Of a stretch of 64,000 bases of DNA, positions 25,208 to 34,080 are shown in pieces. Origin of the DNA: Seonamhaeicola algicola (GTDB lineage Bacteria; Bacteroidota; Bacteroidia; Flavobacteriales; Flavobacteriaceae); contig NZ_VOSC01000025.1 of the NCBI RefSeq assembly GCF_007997385.1, forward strand, positions 124,292 through 188,291. Reading direction: 5' to 3'. The notes below the pieces were generated by a model that saw nothing but the letters and a program-made list of their open reading frames with translations, was not told the origin of the DNA and searched no databases. Position numbers and translations under genes: made by a program. The stretch's first letter is position 1. Each line of letters starts with the position of its first letter.

Positions 25208-25706
25208 AATTGATTATTAGGTTTTTATATTCCCAAAGTATTGATAAGAATAAACCTAAATACACCATAGCTACAATAAATTTTATAAAAGTAGAAGTTA
25301 AAAACCCCACTAAAGAACCAAAAGCAGCTTTTAATGCTGTTGCGCTATCTGCTTTATTTAAAATTTCGCCAATGTAGGCGCCTAAAAATGGTCCTATTAT
25401 TATACCAAAAGGTATAGGAGTTATTATGCCAATAATTAATCCAACTGATGTGCCAATAACACCATATTTACTTCCTCCATATTTTTTTGTGCCTATAGCG
25501 GGTATAATATAATCTAATACCCAAATTATAATAGCAACTAATAATGTTACTATTAAAAAAGATTTATTTGCGGGTATTGCATTGGTTAAATGTAAAATTA
25601 AAAGGCCAACCCAACTAGTTATTGGTCCTGGTAAAACCGGTAAAAAGCTACCAATAATACCTAAAACCATAAATAGCATTGCTATGATAATTAATAAAAT
25701 GTCCAT
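25206..25706 (-). CDS. DUF456 family membrane protein
   Basis: A 166-residue integral membrane protein of the DUF456 family, mostly hydrophobic with about four to five membrane spans and Gly-rich turns. The conserved opening MLFMVLGIIGSFLPVLPGP and the later GIIIGPFLGAYIGEIL are typical. Family function is not established. It is monocistronic, convergent with the candidate small RNA. Confidence 0.88.
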   Translation of the reverse strand: MDILLIIIAMLFMVLGIIGSFLPVLPGPITSWVGLLILHLTNAIPANKSFLIVTLLVAIIIWVLDYIIPAIGTKKYGGSKYGVIGTSVGLIIGIITPIPFGIIIGPFLGAYIGEILNKADSATALKAAFGSLVGFLTSTFIKFIVAMVYLGLFLSILWEYKNLIIN

Positions 25707-25933
25707 AAAAATAGTATTTATTATATAGACCTAATAGGAGAATAATTGTTACAAAGTATTATGTAATATGTTTGTTTTTAGTTGTTTGCTTTTTAAACAT
25801 CGATGAAAAGTATGTCTATTGCAACAAAACAACTAATATATGCAACATATGTTTTTAATTAGAATTTTGAGGTGTAATTATGGGTATATTGAAAATACCA
25901 ATAAACTTTTTAAAACCTTTAACATTAATTAAA

Positions 25934-28186
25934 ATGAAAAACAAATTACTTATTTTACTATTCTTTTTAGTAGTTAATTTTTTAAACGCTCAAATATTTT
26001 ATTCTAATGGAGGTACTACAGATGTAGCAGCTCAACAAGTAGGTGAGCCTAACCAACCAAACGGCACTGTTAGATTTAAAACAGCGCCAACTACACCAGA
26101 TAATAGAGCAAATTCACGAACAGCTTATGAGAATGCTGGAATTCCTAATACAATTATATATAATAATAGATTTTTAGGAGATGGTACATTTGCAAGACAA
26201 ATTTCAGACATGTGGGCTACAAAACAAACGGCTCAAAATGTTAGAAAAGTAACATCAATTTCAGCAACACCTCCTGCGGCTTCAAGTACAGTAATCTATA
26301 TAAATTCTAGACAAATACTAGATAATAATAGAAATAGAATTGCTAGTAATGATAATTTAACTTTTGTATTTCAAGGTTGGATTAACCCAGGGTGGCCAAT
26401 TGCAGTAGGTTCTAATACAACCATATGGGTAGATGGTACTTTAAGCTATGATGGATATGATGCTCCTAGAACAGCTACTGGAGCTGCTTTTACTCCAAGG
26501 CCATCAAAATATGATGGTGTTTTTAATATAAGACCTCAAGGTGCTTTTAAAGATGAGCCAACAAGTACAGCAAACAAAAATGATAATGAAGCTTTATTAA
26601 ACCAAAAGTTTAGAGGTAATAATAGATTTAACTATGATATTCAAAATGTTAATGTTTATGGCACAAGACAAGGGCAAATAATTGTAGCTCAAGGTAATTA
26701 TACTGATCCTTCTAACCAATTACTACCGCAAGTAAATGGTATTACGGTAATGAATGCATCTAAAATTAATATAGAAGGTGTAACCATAAAGAATTCTTTT
26801 CAAGGGTTATTCTTGTCTCAATATTCTTTTGATATAAATGTAAATAACAATTTTATTGATAATACATTGTATAGAGCTCTTCACTTAAAAGGCGCTTGGA
26901 ATACCAATGGTTGGGGCTCTATTAAAAATAACTTACTTACTAATTCTAAATTTGATGGAATAGATCTAGATTCGTATGTGTCTGGTTTTAATGTTAACGA
27001 AAACGTTGTTATTGGTGCTAGAGACAGACTTTTAATTTGGACTGAAATTGACGCAAATAATAATACTATTAATAATAATGTAGGTATTGTTTTAGATGCA
27101 GCAACAGAAGGGACACCATTGGGTAATGCAGGTAAAGGTGCATACCAAGAAAACGGAACAGAGGCTTCAAGAGAAGGTGTTCCTGGTTTTAATGGTACTA
27201 ATAATAACACGTGGACAAATAATCATAGCTTTTATGCTGAAAGATTATTTGATGGTTTTGTAATGCGTAAAGATCGTTTTATACAGTTTAACACAATTAC
27301 TTTTACTAATAATTATGTATGGACAACAAAATCTAATCTAGAAAAACATAACCCAAAATCTGGAGTAGCTAATGATGTTTATTATTTATTAGGACAAGAA
27401 AACAATAATAATAGTTCTATTCCTTTTGGGCAAGAAATTGCTATTAGAAAACATTCACATGCAACAAAACCTTTTTTACAGGTTAACCCCAATACTGGAG
27501 CTAATTTAGCCTCAACTGGCGGTGTAAATCCACCAAATGAAGCGTGGCAAACTTGGGAGCGTTTTGTTGTTAAACAACATCCTAATGGTGGAGTGGCTAT
27601 ATATTCTTTAGCGAATAATAAATATTTACAAGTTAACGGAACTAATAGGAGTACGCCATTAAAAGCTAATGGGCCTTTAAAAACAAGTGCTCCTTTGAGT
27701 TGGGAGCAATTTGAATGGAGAGACCTAGGAGCAAATAAATTTGCTTTAAGGTCATATGTTTTTGGTAATAATAATGCATGGGTACAATGTACACCAGATA
27801 ACAATGCACAAGTATTTGTAAATGGCGCTGCTCCAAATTTATGGGAAACTTTTGAGTATATAGTAGTGCCAAACCAACAGGGTAGAAAACAAGGGAAGGC
27901 TACTTATACAAATGAAATAACTGAAGAAAATTTGAATTTTGAAGTTTATCCTAATCCTATAAAAAAGGGTAATGATATGTTTATTAATACTTCACTTTCA
28001 AAACCAGGACCTGTACATGTTTATATAACAGATTTATCTGGTAAAACTATTTATAAAAACATTAGCAATAATGTACAATCCGGTTCAACCTTAGCCATTA
28101 ATACTAATACTTATGTAAATGGTGTTTATATTCTAAAGGTTATATCTAATGAAGCATCAATAACTAAAAAGATAATAGTTAACTAG
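25934..28186 (+). CDS. T9SS-exported right-handed beta-helix protein with beta-trefoil module
   Basis: A secreted protein of about 750 residues, probably binding or cleaving a polysaccharide outside the cell. The ATG at 25934 is preferred over 25880 because it starts a proper signal peptide (MKNKLLILLFFLVVNFLNAQ). Residues about 150-450 have the Asn-rich periodic strands of a parallel beta-helix (NVNGITV.. INIEGVTIKNS; NNNFIDNT; VNENVVIG). Residues about 490-640 look like a fascin/ricin-type beta-trefoil, with W-E-R-F / W-E-Q-F / W-E-T-F marking three repeats. The C-terminus (FEVYPNPIKKGNDMF ... GVYILKVISNE) is a type A T9SS sorting domain. The catalytic class, if any, cannot be assigned. Confidence 0.88.
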   Translation: MKNKLLILLFFLVVNFLNAQIFYSNGGTTDVAAQQVGEPNQPNGTVRFKTAPTTPDNRANSRTAYENAGIPNTIIYNNRFLGDGTFARQISDMWATKQTAQNVRKVTSISATPPAASSTVIYINSRQILDNNRNRIASNDNLTFVFQGWINPGWPIAVGSNTTIWVDGTLSYDGYDAPRTATGAAFTPRPSKYDGVFNIRPQGAFKDEPTSTANKNDNEALLNQKFRGNNRFNYDIQNVNVYGTRQGQIIVAQGNYTDPSNQLLPQVNGITVMNASKINIEGVTIKNSFQGLFLSQYSFDINVNNNFIDNTLYRALHLKGAWNTNGWGSIKNNLLTNSKFDGIDLDSYVSGFNVNENVVIGARDRLLIWTEIDANNNTINNNVGIVLDAATEGTPLGNAGKGAYQENGTEASREGVPGFNGTNNNTWTNNHSFYAERLFDGFVMRKDRFIQFNTITFTNNYVWTTKSNLEKHNPKSGVANDVYYLLGQENNNNSSIPFGQEIAIRKHSHATKPFLQVNPNTGANLASTGGVNPPNEAWQTWERFVVKQHPNGGVAIYSLANNKYLQVNGTNRSTPLKANGPLKTSAPLSWEQFEWRDLGANKFALRSYVFGNNNAWVQCTPDNNAQVFVNGAAPNLWETFEYIVVPNQQGRKQGKATYTNEITEENLNFEVYPNPIKKGNDMFINTSLSKPGPVHVYITDLSGKTIYKNISNNVQSGSTLAINTNTYVNGVYILKVISNEASITKKIIVN

Positions 28187-28207
28187 TAATTAGTACTTCA
28201 GCTGTTT

Positions 28208-28238
28208 AAAGCCGTATGTATAATGCGGCTTTTTTTAT
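28208..28238 (+). terminator. Terminator after beta-helix gene
   Basis: Stem AAAGCCGTAT / ATGCGGCTTT with a G-T pair and 5-base loop, followed by a T run. Confidence 0.88.
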
Positions 28239-28247
28239 TAATATTTC

Positions 28248-28308
28248 AACTAATTTTTTAGTTTAAACTAATTTTTTAGTTATATTTGCTTTAACTAAAA
28301 AGTTAGTT
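28248..28308. promoter_or_regulatory. Three-palindrome operator/promoter of the BlaI-type operon
   Basis: Three 16-bp palindromes share the arms AACTAA / TTAGTT: 28248-28263, 28266-28281 and 28293-28308 (spacers TTTT, TTTT, AAAG). A TATATTTG -7 box (28281-28288) lies between the second and third. This is the expected layout for autorepression by the BlaI/MecI-type protein encoded 18 bases downstream. Confidence 0.75.
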
Positions 28309-28326
28309 TAATAAAATGTATTGAAA

Positions 28327-28689
28327 ATGAAACAGTTAACAAAAGCAGAAGAAGATGTAATGCAAATATTATGGTTTCTACAAAAAGCCAATGTAAAATC
28401 TATAATAGAACAAATTCCAGAGCCTAAACCTGCATATAATACGGTGTCAACCATTGTAAGAATTTTAGAGAGTAAAGGTTTTGTAGGTTATGAAAAACAA
28501 GGGAAAGGACACGTATATTTTCCAATAGTTGAAAAAAACGATTATAGTAATCAAACCATAAATAAGCTTGTTGATAATTATTTTCAGGGCTCTTTTAAAA
28601 GCATGGTGTCTTTTTTTGTCAAGAAAAACGATATGAATATTAAAGACCTAGAGGCTGTACTTAAAGAAATAAATGAAAAAGACTCTTAA
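28327..28689 (+). CDS. BlaI/MecI/CopY-family transcriptional repressor
   Basis: A 120-residue winged-helix repressor. The family block LTKAEEDVMQILWFLQKANVKSIIE opens the protein (in the positions expected) and PAYNTVSTIVRILESKGFV is the recognition part. The C-terminal half is the helical dimerisation domain, normally the site of cleavage when the partner protease is triggered. The ATG at 28327 is preferred to a TTG two codons earlier. Two bases separate it from the M56 protein gene, giving a typical BlaI-BlaR1 pair. In flavobacteria such pairs are rarely linked to a beta-lactamase, and none is present here. Confidence 0.94.
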   Translation: MKQLTKAEEDVMQILWFLQKANVKSIIEQIPEPKPAYNTVSTIVRILESKGFVGYEKQGKGHVYFPIVEKNDYSNQTINKLVDNYFQGSFKSMVSFFVKKNDMNIKDLEAVLKEINEKDS

Positions 28690-28691
28690 TT

Positions 28692-30143
28692 ATGGTTCAA
28701 TATGTTATACAAACCATTGCATTTCAACTTTTCTTTTTAATTATTTACGATTTCATTTTAAAGAAAGAAACCTTTTTTAATTGGAATAGAGCATATTTAA
28801 TAGGCACAACTCTTTTGTCATTAATAATTCCATTAATAAAAATTGAACGTTTTAAAAATGTAGTTTCTCAAGAATATATAATCTCTTTACCCGAAGTTTT
28901 TTTAGGGAACAAAAAACAACAAGAACTAGATGTTATTTTATTAGATCCATCAATTATTTCATCAAAAACATTTTGGTATGGGGAGTTAATTTTCTTTTTA
29001 GGGGCCTTAATAGCTGTTATACTTTTAGGTTTTAAGTGTCTTAAAATATTTAATTTGTTTAAAAACAATCCGAAGAAAAAGGTAAGAAACTTACACATAA
29101 TTAATTTGCTAAAAAGTAATGTTGCCTTTTCATTTTTCAAATATATTTTTTTAGGTGAATTAATTGATGAAAATAAAAAGAGAACCATTTTAAAACATGA
29201 AATGGTACATGTTAAACAATACCACACATTAGATTTATTGCTTTTTGAGGTATTAAGAATTTTCTTTTGGTTTAATCCTTTAATTTATATGTATCAAAAT
29301 AGAATAGGAGAACTTCATGAGTTTTTAGCTGATGCTAACGCTGTTAAAACTGAAAACAAAAGTATTTATTATCAGAATTTATTGTCACAGGTTTTTGATA
29401 CTGAAAAGATATCATTCATCAATCCATTTTTTAAACAATCATTAATCAAAAAACGAATCGTTATGTTACAAAAATCAAAGTCAAAACAAATCAATTTATT
29501 AAAGTATGTTTTATTAATTCCGCTTGTTTTTGGAATGTTAATTTATACTTCTTGTACTCAAGAAGAAGTAAAGAGTGAAACCAATCAACTATCAATTTCT
29601 GAACAGGTAGAAAGCCTAAAATTATCTCTAAATGCAAAGGAAGGGCAGCTAACAGACGAAGAAAAAAGTATTTTAATGGGGTTAGTTAAAAATGTAAATA
29701 TTTCTGTATCAAATTCATATCCTTGGAAAATGGCTATAAAACAGAATGGGGCTTATCAAGACCTTGACGTTCCTTTTGGAGTTATTGAGCAGGTGCCAGT
29801 TTTTCCAGGCTGTAATGGTTTGTCAAGTAATAATGATCGTAAGGCATGTATGTCTAAGGAGATAAGTAGCTTTGTGAATAAGAATTTTAACACTAAAATA
29901 GCTAATGAACATAATTTAACAGGCAGACAGCGTATAAGTGTTATTTTTAAAATTAACAAAGAAGGTAATGTTGTAGAAGTAAGGTCAAGAGCATCACACC
30001 CTGCTTTAGAAGAAGAAGCTAAACGTGTAATTAATTTGCTACCTAAAATGATTCCTGGTGAACATAAAGGTAAAAAAGTAAATGTACCCTATAGTTTACC
30101 AATTATTTTTGAAGTTGTTAAAAAGGACAGCACGAAAGAATAA
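28692..30143 (+). CDS. BlaR1/MecR1-like M56 membrane metallopeptidase with TonB-like C-terminus
   Basis: A 483-residue membrane protein, the likely sensor/protease partner of the repressor. The N-terminal part has several membrane spans. The zinc site HEMVH (His169, Glu170, His173) lies in LKHEMVHVKQYHTLD, with the downstream ELHEFLADANAV completing the M56 signature. A further span (about 270-290, VLLIPLVFGMLIYTSC) leads into a periplasmic part. The C-terminal 80 residues (RISVIFKINKEGNVVEVRSR ... ALEEEAKRVINLLPKMIPG) form a TonB C-terminal-like domain instead of the penicillin-binding sensor of BlaR1. The signal it senses is thus different and unknown. Confidence 0.93.
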   Translation: MVQYVIQTIAFQLFFLIIYDFILKKETFFNWNRAYLIGTTLLSLIIPLIKIERFKNVVSQEYIISLPEVFLGNKKQQELDVILLDPSIISSKTFWYGELIFFLGALIAVILLGFKCLKIFNLFKNNPKKKVRNLHIINLLKSNVAFSFFKYIFLGELIDENKKRTILKHEMVHVKQYHTLDLLLFEVLRIFFWFNPLIYMYQNRIGELHEFLADANAVKTENKSIYYQNLLSQVFDTEKISFINPFFKQSLIKKRIVMLQKSKSKQINLLKYVLLIPLVFGMLIYTSCTQEEVKSETNQLSISEQVESLKLSLNAKEGQLTDEEKSILMGLVKNVNISVSNSYPWKMAIKQNGAYQDLDVPFGVIEQVPVFPGCNGLSSNNDRKACMSKEISSFVNKNFNTKIANEHNLTGRQRISVIFKINKEGNVVEVRSRASHPALEEEAKRVINLLPKMIPGEHKGKKVNVPYSLPIIFEVVKKDSTKE

Positions 30144-30164
30144 AAATAAGTTAACTAATTTTAA

Positions 30165-30197
30165 AAAAAACCAAGGTGTTAGCCTTGGTTTTTTTAT
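30165..30197 (+). terminator. Terminator after the BlaI/M56 operon
   Basis: Stem AACCAAGG / CCTTGGTT with 6-base loop TGTTAG, flanked by A and T runs. Confidence 0.88.
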
Positions 30198-30241
30198 TTA
30201 AAAACCAAAAAAATCGTACTTTACGCACATAGTTTTAATCC

Positions 30242-30718
30242 ATGAAGCAGGCCTTTGGTTTTATAATATTAATTTTTTTTACTTCGTGCCAGTATTTTGA
30301 GGCTAAAAAAACAACTTCTGAAGCTATTTTAAACGAAGAGCTTAAAACCTTTAATTGGGATGAAGTTGATGTATATCCATCGTTTTCAATATGCGATTCT
30401 TTAGTAACCAAAGCAACCAAAAGGGCGTGTTTTGAGCATACATTGTCAGCACATATTTTAAATTTTTTACAAGAAGAAGTTATTGTGGTAACACAAGATG
30501 TAAATGATACTATTACACTTAATTTTAAAATTTCTGAAAAAGGTGCTATTACACTTAATAAAACTGATATTGATAGTGTAACATTGCAAGAAATACCTAA
30601 TTTAAAAGTGCTTATTAACAATAGTTTGCAAACATTGCCTAAAGTATATGCTGCAATTAAGCGCGATCAGTATGTGAAAACAACATTTACGTTGCCTATA
30701 ATTATTGGGGTAGAATAG
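30242..30718 (+). CDS. Small lipoprotein, possible TonB-C-like domain
   Basis: A 158-residue lipoprotein (lipobox FFTSC, Cys16). It has two later cysteines (in FSICDSL and KRACFEH) spaced as often seen in flavobacterial proteins annotated as energy-transducer-like. The C-terminal half (TITLNFKISEKGAITL ... VYAAIKRDQYVKTTFTLPIIIGV) matches the beta-alpha-beta pattern of a TonB C-terminal domain, similar in layout to the end of the preceding M56 protein. It is separated from that gene by a terminator. Function unknown. Confidence 0.8.
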   Translation: MKQAFGFIILIFFTSCQYFEAKKTTSEAILNEELKTFNWDEVDVYPSFSICDSLVTKATKRACFEHTLSAHILNFLQEEVIVVTQDVNDTITLNFKISEKGAITLNKTDIDSVTLQEIPNLKVLINNSLQTLPKVYAAIKRDQYVKTTFTLPIIIGVE

Positions 30719-30730
30719 TTGTTGTGGTTA

Positions 30731-31855
30731 TTATTTTTTAAAGTGCCTGTCTTTCCATTTGTAAGTTTTAAAAACCGAAATAAAAACAATAAATACACTG
30801 AAAAATGGGTAGCATAAAAACGCTAAACCGTAGTACTTTAAACTGTGTTTTTGGTTAAAAAAATGAGTTGCTTTGTGCAGTAAAATAAAATCAATAATAA
30901 ACTTTAAAATAGCAAAACCTAACAGTAATTTAAAATTAGTAATATTTAATAAAAATAATATTGCCAAAACTAAAAGTAAACTGTTAGTTAATAAAACAAT
31001 TACTCCGGTAAGTTTGCCAAACCAATGTTTGTAAGCGCTAGCCTTTGATGCCCAACGTAACCGCTGATATATCAAACTTTTAAATGATGCTTGTGCTTTG
31101 GTGCATACAATAGCATGCTCACTTTTTAAATAATGTAATTTTTTAGGGTGGTTTTTTGCAACCTTTTCTAAAAAAAACACATCGTCACCACTAGCAATAG
31201 TTTCATTGCCATTAAAGCCATTAAGCTTGTTAAACAGTTTTTTTGTGTAAGCAAAATTTGCACCATTGCACATAAAAGGTTTGTTAATACCAAAACTACC
31301 CATTGTAGTACCTTGTAAACTTAAAAAGTCTAAAAGTTGAAACTGTTCTAAAAAACCAGATACATTTTTGTAAGTAACGGGAGCTACAATACACGCTGTA
31401 TTATGCGTTTTTATAAAACTATTAAAACAACTAAGCCAGTTTGCAGGTAATATACAATCGGCATCAGTGGTAATAATCCAAGAATTTTTCGCCTCTTTTA
31501 CAGCGGTTGTAATGGCATCTTTTTTTGGTGAGTTTGATACACGTGCATTATCAATTACTTTAAAATTTATGTTACTATTTTGAAGATGATTTTCAATAAT
31601 TTTAACTGAATTATCACATGAGTCATCATTAACAAAAATACACTCAAAATTTGCTTTAGTATAGTTTAAATTGAGAATACTTTCTAATAAATCGGGTAAA
31701 TTATCAGCTTCATTTCTAAAAGGAATGATTATAGAAAATAGTGTGTTGTTTTGAGTTTCTGTAATTTTAAAAATGTCAACTTTATTAAATCCGTAAACAA
31801 AGCTTCCTATTAAAAAAAAGTATAAAATTATAATACAACAAGTTATTGGCAGCAT
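30731..31855 (-). CDS. Family 2 glycosyltransferase, membrane-bound
   Basis: A 374-residue processive-type glycosyltransferase that would transfer a sugar from a nucleotide-sugar to a lipid or polymer at the inner membrane. An N-terminal span (ITCCIIILYFFLIGSFVYGF) precedes the GT-A domain (FSIIIPFRNEADNLPDLLESIL in two halves). The metal motif is TTDADC, the acceptor motif GDDVFF, and the QxxRW-like motif YQRLRWASK. Two or three C-terminal spans follow. The ATG at 31855 is preferred because the longer frame overlaps the upstream flippase-like gene, whose stop is 1 base away. The two genes are surely co-transcribed. Confidence 0.92.
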   Translation of the reverse strand: MLPITCCIIILYFFLIGSFVYGFNKVDIFKITETQNNTLFSIIIPFRNEADNLPDLLESILNLNYTKANFECIFVNDDSCDNSVKIIENHLQNSNINFKVIDNARVSNSPKKDAITTAVKEAKNSWIITTDADCILPANWLSCFNSFIKTHNTACIVAPVTYKNVSGFLEQFQLLDFLSLQGTTMGSFGINKPFMCNGANFAYTKKLFNKLNGFNGNETIASGDDVFFLEKVAKNHPKKLHYLKSEHAIVCTKAQASFKSLIYQRLRWASKASAYKHWFGKLTGVIVLLTNSLLLVLAILFLLNITNFKLLLGFAILKFIIDFILLHKATHFFNQKHSLKYYGLAFLCYPFFSVFIVFISVFKTYKWKDRHFKK

Positions 31856-31856
31856 G

Positions 31857-32816
31857 TTAACTTTTGGTGTTAGGTAATTTAAAAATAAGCACAAAATAGC
31901 TTCCAAAAATGCTTGGTAGTACAAAATTTAAAAGCCACATGATGGTTGTAATGCTTAAAATAACTATTGAATTAACGCCTAAAAAATCAAATAAATATAA
32001 GGCAATACTACCTTTTATAACCACATCAAAAATTAATATTGATGGTATAACAGATGCTAATAAATACATTGATGTTATGTAAACCATAGCATTAAAATAT
32101 AAAATATCAATTTTAAACATAAGCAGTAATAAGTAAAACTGAAACGAAAAAGTTATGTAGCGTAATAGCGAAAAGCTTACTGTTGAATAAAGTATTTTTT
32201 TTGGTAAGGCTTTAAAAAAAGCTATCAATTTATTAAGTCCAAGGGCATCATTTTTTTTCAATATAAATACCGCTAAAACTAATAATAGTAAGGTAACAAT
32301 AATACTGGTATTTATAAGTTTAGTATAATTTACATGTATACTGTGTTTTTTTATAAAAAAAAATAAACCTATAACGCCAAAAATTGATGTTATAAACATT
32401 AAAGATGTGTTGCCAATAAGATTCAATAACATTATTTTTTTTCTGAATGTTTTTTGGTAAAACAAGGCTTTTGCACCATATTCGCCAATACGGTTTGGGG
32501 TAATTATTGAAGCGGTTAAACTGCCTAAACACTGTTTTAGTGCTTCTGTTGTGCTAATTTTTTTTAATGTTGAAACAAGTTTTTGCCATTTTAAAAACTC
32601 TAAAAACCAATTAAAACCCGTAAAAACCAGTAATAAAAGCACATTTTTAAAAGAAAACAGGTTTGTTTTGCTTAAAAAAGTGATGAAAATGGATGTATTA
32701 AATTCTGGATTACTTTGTAGTTTTTTAATAATAAAATAAAAAGCGCCAATTACAATGCTTAACTTAATAAGTACAAAAAAGAAATGCTTAGTTTTGTATG
32801 AAAGCGCAGTATTCAT
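31857..32816 (-). CDS. YbhN/LPG-synthase-like integral membrane protein (UPF0104)
   Basis: A 319-residue protein with about eight membrane spans, related to the flippase part of lysyl-phosphatidylglycerol synthases. The signature TPNRIGEYGAKALFY follows the ALKQCLGSLTASII segment, as in the family. It lies directly upstream of the glycosyltransferase, so both may act on the same lipid-linked glycan. The aminoacyl-transferase domain of MprF is absent, so lysine transfer is not expected. Confidence 0.88.
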   Translation of the reverse strand: MNTALSYKTKHFFFVLIKLSIVIGAFYFIIKKLQSNPEFNTSIFITFLSKTNLFSFKNVLLLLVFTGFNWFLEFLKWQKLVSTLKKISTTEALKQCLGSLTASIITPNRIGEYGAKALFYQKTFRKKIMLLNLIGNTSLMFITSIFGVIGLFFFIKKHSIHVNYTKLINTSIIVTLLLLVLAVFILKKNDALGLNKLIAFFKALPKKILYSTVSFSLLRYITFSFQFYLLLLMFKIDILYFNAMVYITSMYLLASVIPSILIFDVVIKGSIALYLFDFLGVNSIVILSITTIMWLLNFVLPSIFGSYFVLIFKLPNTKS

Positions 32817-32843
32817 TTGTGCAAATTAAACCATATTTTAGGT

Positions 32844-33485
32844 ATGATAATAGCTTTTAAAAAATATACATTAACCTTTTGTTTGTTGTTTGTGTTTTTT
32901 GGTATAGATACCATGCAATCTCAAGACAGCAAAAGTAGGTTAAAAGCGCAGTTTGCTTTAGGGGTAAATAGCCCATCAAGTGACGGTTTTGTTACGGGTT
33001 TTGAAGGACAAACATATAACTTTCCGTCAGTAAATTTAGGCTTGCAATATATGTTTACACCTAAGCTTGGGGCTAAGTTAGATTATGGTTTTAATCGTGT
33101 TAAAAATCAAGATAATGCTCAAGAATTCAAATTAAATTATACGCGTGTTAATGCACAAGCGGTTTTAGATGTTAATGAAACCCTTAATTTTTTACCACCA
33201 AGGTTAGGCGTATTTTTACATGCAGGCCCAGGATATTCTATAGTGAAGCCTCTTGGAAATTATACCGAAAATAACATATCATTTTTAAATATAATGGCTG
33301 GTGTTGAGGTGCACTACGGTATTTCAGATAAATTATCTGTTTTTACCGATGTTTCTTACATACAAGGGTTTGCTAAAAATTTTAACCCAATTCAAGATGG
33401 TTTCGGCGCATTTAATGGTAATATGCTAACACTAAACTTTGGTGCTTCTATTTCGCTTAGCGGTTGTTATTTTTGTAATCAGTAA
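32844..33485 (+). CDS. Small outer-membrane beta-barrel protein
   Basis: A protein of about 213 residues with a signal peptide (to about MQSQ) and alternating amphipathic strands ending in aromatic residues (VNLGLQYMFTPKLGAKLDYGF; FLNIMAGVEVHYGISDKLSVF). This is the pattern of an eight-stranded OmpA-type barrel. The ATG at 32844 is preferred to an upstream TTG at 32817 that abuts the divergent gene. The C-terminus ends in two cysteines (SGCYFCNQ), unusual for a barrel. It lies next to ruvC without a gap, starting a run of plus-strand genes. Confidence 0.82.
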   Translation: MIIAFKKYTLTFCLLFVFFGIDTMQSQDSKSRLKAQFALGVNSPSSDGFVTGFEGQTYNFPSVNLGLQYMFTPKLGAKLDYGFNRVKNQDNAQEFKLNYTRVNAQAVLDVNETLNFLPPRLGVFLHAGPGYSIVKPLGNYTENNISFLNIMAGVEVHYGISDKLSVFTDVSYIQGFAKNFNPIQDGFGAFNGNMLTLNFGASISLSGCYFCNQ

Positions 33486-34043
33486 ATGGAAGAACGCATT
33501 ATTTTAGGCATAGACCCAGGAACAACCATTATGGGGTTCGGACTCATAAAAGTGGTAGGTAAGCGCATGCAATTTTTACAATTGAATGAGTTAGATTTAA
33601 AAAAATACGATGACCACTACCTAAAATTGAAACTTATTTTTGAGCGCACCATAGAACTTATAGACACGCACAACCCTGATGAAATAGCTATTGAAGCCCC
33701 TTTTTTTGGTAAAAATGTACAAAGTATGTTAAAATTAGGTAGAGCTCAAGGTGTTGCTATGGCTGCGGGTTTAAGCAGAGAAATACCTATTACAGAATAT
33801 TTGCCAAAAAAAATTAAAATGGCCATAACAGGCAATGGTAATGCTAGTAAAGAGCAGGTAGCTAAAATGCTTCAAAGTTTATTGGGTATAAAAACATTAC
33901 CTAAAAATTTAGATGCTACTGATGGTTTGGCGGCTGCGGTGTGTCATTTTTATAACTCTGGCCGCGTTAAAGTTGGTAAAAGTTATTCTGGGTGGGCAAG
34001 TTTTGTTAAACAAAACCCCGATAAAGTAGGTACTAAGAAATAA
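33486..34043 (+). CDS. ruvC: Crossover junction endodeoxyribonuclease RuvC
   Basis: A 185-residue Holliday-junction resolvase, which cuts four-way junctions after RuvAB branch migration. The RNase-H-fold acidic residues are visible: Asp10 in [12 protein letters not shown], Glu in [11 protein letters not shown], and the C-terminal Asp pair in [14 protein letters not shown]. Length is normal. It follows the barrel gene immediately (ATG one base past the stop codon). Confidence 0.97.
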   Translation: MEERIILGIDPGTTIMGFGLIKVVGKRMQFLQLNELDLKKYDDHYLKLKLIFERTIELIDTHNPDEIAIEAPFFGKNVQSMLKLGRAQGVAMAAGLSREIPITEYLPKKIKMAITGNGNASKEQVAKMLQSLLGIKTLPKNLDATDGLAAAVCHFYNSGRVKVGKSYSGWASFVKQNPDKVGTKK

Positions 34044-34080
34044 CAAATAAACACTAAGTTTAGGCTGAATACTATATTAA

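Noticed and set aside
27382-27804. 140-codon minus-strand frame inside the beta-helix gene
   Set aside because: Shadow of the trefoil-coding part; several overlapping antisense frames exist there, as expected in a low-stop region.
28250-28308. Possible CRISPR-like repeat
   Set aside because: Three short palindromes with 2- and 11-base gaps around a promoter are operators; there are no spacers of array length and no cas genes in the window.
28321-30143. Beta-lactam resistance operon
   Set aside because: The repressor and M56 protein resemble BlaI/BlaR1, but there is no beta-lactamase or penicillin-binding sensor domain; the C-terminus is TonB-like.
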